A DNA stretch of 5,662 bases from an uncultured Clostridia bacterium (GTDB lineage Bacteria > Bacillota > Clostridia > Oscillospirales > Ruminococcaceae): contig CANRLY010000120.1 in the NCBI GenBank assembly GCA_947631585.1, forward strand, positions 1-5,662, in the 5' to 3' direction. Positions 5,266 to 5,662 of this stretch are shown here, in pieces. A program made the translations under genes and the position numbers. The notes below the pieces were generated by a model, which worked only from the letters and a program-made list of their open reading frames with translations, was not told the DNA's origin and did not search any database. How positions within the stretch are numbered: position 1 is the first letter of the stretch; every line of letters begins with the position of its first letter.

Positions 5266-5294
5266 ATTATAGCGCAGTTTGCCGGAAATTTCAA
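5266..5294 (-). promoter_or_regulatory. Promoter of the flavoprotein-acetyltransferase operon
   Basis: On the minus strand, -35 TTGAAA (5289-5294), a 17-base spacer and a perfect -10 TATAAT (5266-5271). The predicted start near 5259 gives a leader of about 80 bases before the ATG at 5177. Confidence 0.75.
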
Positions 5295-5331
5295 TACGGC
5301 GGCGGAATTTTTCCTGAGTTTTGAAGCGGTA

Positions 5332-5360
5332 TTGCGGTTTTTGAAAAAATATGATACAAT
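5332..5360 (+). promoter_or_regulatory. Promoter of the fruK-like gene
   Basis: -35-like TTGCGG (5332-5337), a 17-base spacer and -10 TACAAT (5355-5360). A TGn extended -10 (TGA, 5352-5354) makes up for the weak -35. The predicted start is near 5367, about 23 bases before the ATG. Confidence 0.6.
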
Positions 5361-5370
5361 ATCAGTATCA
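5352..5370. promoter_or_regulatory. Candidate operator over the fruK -10 box
   Basis: TGATAC (5352-5357) and GTATCA (5365-5370) form an exact inverted repeat with 7 bases between. It covers the -10 box and the predicted start, where a bound repressor would block transcription. Fructose operons of Firmicutes often use a DeoR-type FruR; whether this is its site is inference. Confidence 0.45.
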
Positions 5371-5376
5371 ATTACC

Positions 5377-5382
5377 GAGGTG
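5377..5382 (+). promoter_or_regulatory. Ribosome binding site of the fruK-like gene
   Basis: GAGGTG is 7 bases before the ATG at 5390 and fixes the start of this partial gene. Confidence 0.75.
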
Positions 5383-5389
5383 AAGTGAA

Positions 5390-5662
5390 ATGGTATATTC
5401 AGTTACCCTGAATCCCTGTCTTGACTATTTATACACTCTGGAAGCTCTCAGGCTGGGCGGAACTAACCGTGCGGCTGAGGAGAATATTTCAGTGGGCGGA
5501 AAGGGGATTAATTTTTCTACCGTGCTGGCCGGGCTGGGGGTGGAAAATACCGCAATGGGGTTTGTTGCCGGCTTTGTGGGAGAAGAGATACTCAGGCGGC
5601 TGGAACTTATGGGCATAAGAGCGGAATTTGTCAGGCTGGACAGTGGGAACTCACGGATAAAT
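5390..5662 (+). CDS. fruK: PfkB-family sugar-phosphate kinase, probable 1-phosphofructokinase (3' partial)
   Basis: The first 91 codons are present and the gene runs off the window. The product starts MVYSVTLNPCLDYLYTLEALRLGGTNRAAEEN and goes on to ISVGGKGINFSTVLAGLGVENTAMGFVAGFVGEEI (about 34-68). This is the typical start of 1-phosphofructokinase and tagatose-6-phosphate kinase: the TLNP-x-LD strand that contacts the sugar and the GGKGIN motif of the ribokinase-like fold. The final visible residues SRIN correspond to the conserved TRIN segment. FruK makes fructose 1,6-bisphosphate from the fructose 1-phosphate delivered by the PTS. In Firmicutes, fruK usually precedes the fructose PTS gene, so fruA may follow outside the window. 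The start has GAGGTG (5377-5382) at 7-base spacing. Tagatose-6-phosphate kinase is the main alternative. The ATP-site motif (GxGD) is beyond the end. Confidence 0.85.
   Translation, partial: MVYSVTLNPCLDYLYTLEALRLGGTNRAAEENISVGGKGINFSTVLAGLGVENTAMGFVAGFVGEEILRRLELMGIRAEFVRLDSGNSRIN

Overview
The window (5,662 bp) looks like a chromosomal segment from an anaerobic, low-to-mid GC Gram-positive, most likely a Ruminococcus-like member of the Clostridia. The grounds are the close match of the xylose isomerase to the clostridial/ruminococcal branch, strong Gram-positive Shine-Dalgarno sites, sigma-A-type promoters, a catabolite-repression (cre-like) site, and an iron-sulfur flavoprotein of the kind common in strict anaerobes. 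The genus assignment is an inference from remembered sequences, not a search.

Layout. 1-771 (+): end of an acidic, Ser/Asp-repeat protein whose beginning probably lies before the window; its C-terminal part resembles a parvulin/PrsA-type foldase. 806-838: terminator shared with the convergent xylA. 844-2103 (-): xylA, xylose isomerase, with its own promoter and a cre-like site at the start of transcription. It lacks about 22 residues found in its relatives, at the alpha4/beta5 part of the TIM barrel, exactly before the metal-binding IEPKP motif. 2104-2392: divergent control region with back-to-back promoters. 2352-3757 (+): a possible 14-residue leader peptide overlapping (ATGA) the start of a MATE-family efflux pump. 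3758-3847: a perfect four-way-junction (cloverleaf) sequence that begins on the first base after the MATE stop codon. 3887-3928: terminator between convergent genes. 3933-5177 (-): two-gene operon, an iron-sulfur flavoprotein/NADPH-FMN reductase-like gene followed by a maltose/galactoside O-acetyltransferase-like gene. 5178-5389: divergent control region. 5390-5662 (+): first 91 codons of a PfkB-family sugar-phosphate kinase, probably 1-phosphofructokinase (fruK), with a candidate operator on its -10 box.

How it fits together. The genes do not form one pathway. Sugar use is the recurring theme: xylA feeds pentose catabolism and appears to be under carbon catabolite repression, fruK-like kinase feeds glycolysis, and the acetyltransferase modifies sugars. 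The MATE pump and the flavoprotein operon are more general transport/redox functions. No mobile element, tRNA, rRNA or CRISPR array was seen. The three points most worth checking are the internal deletion in XylA, the cloverleaf element after the MATE gene, and the leader peptide/overlap in front of that gene.
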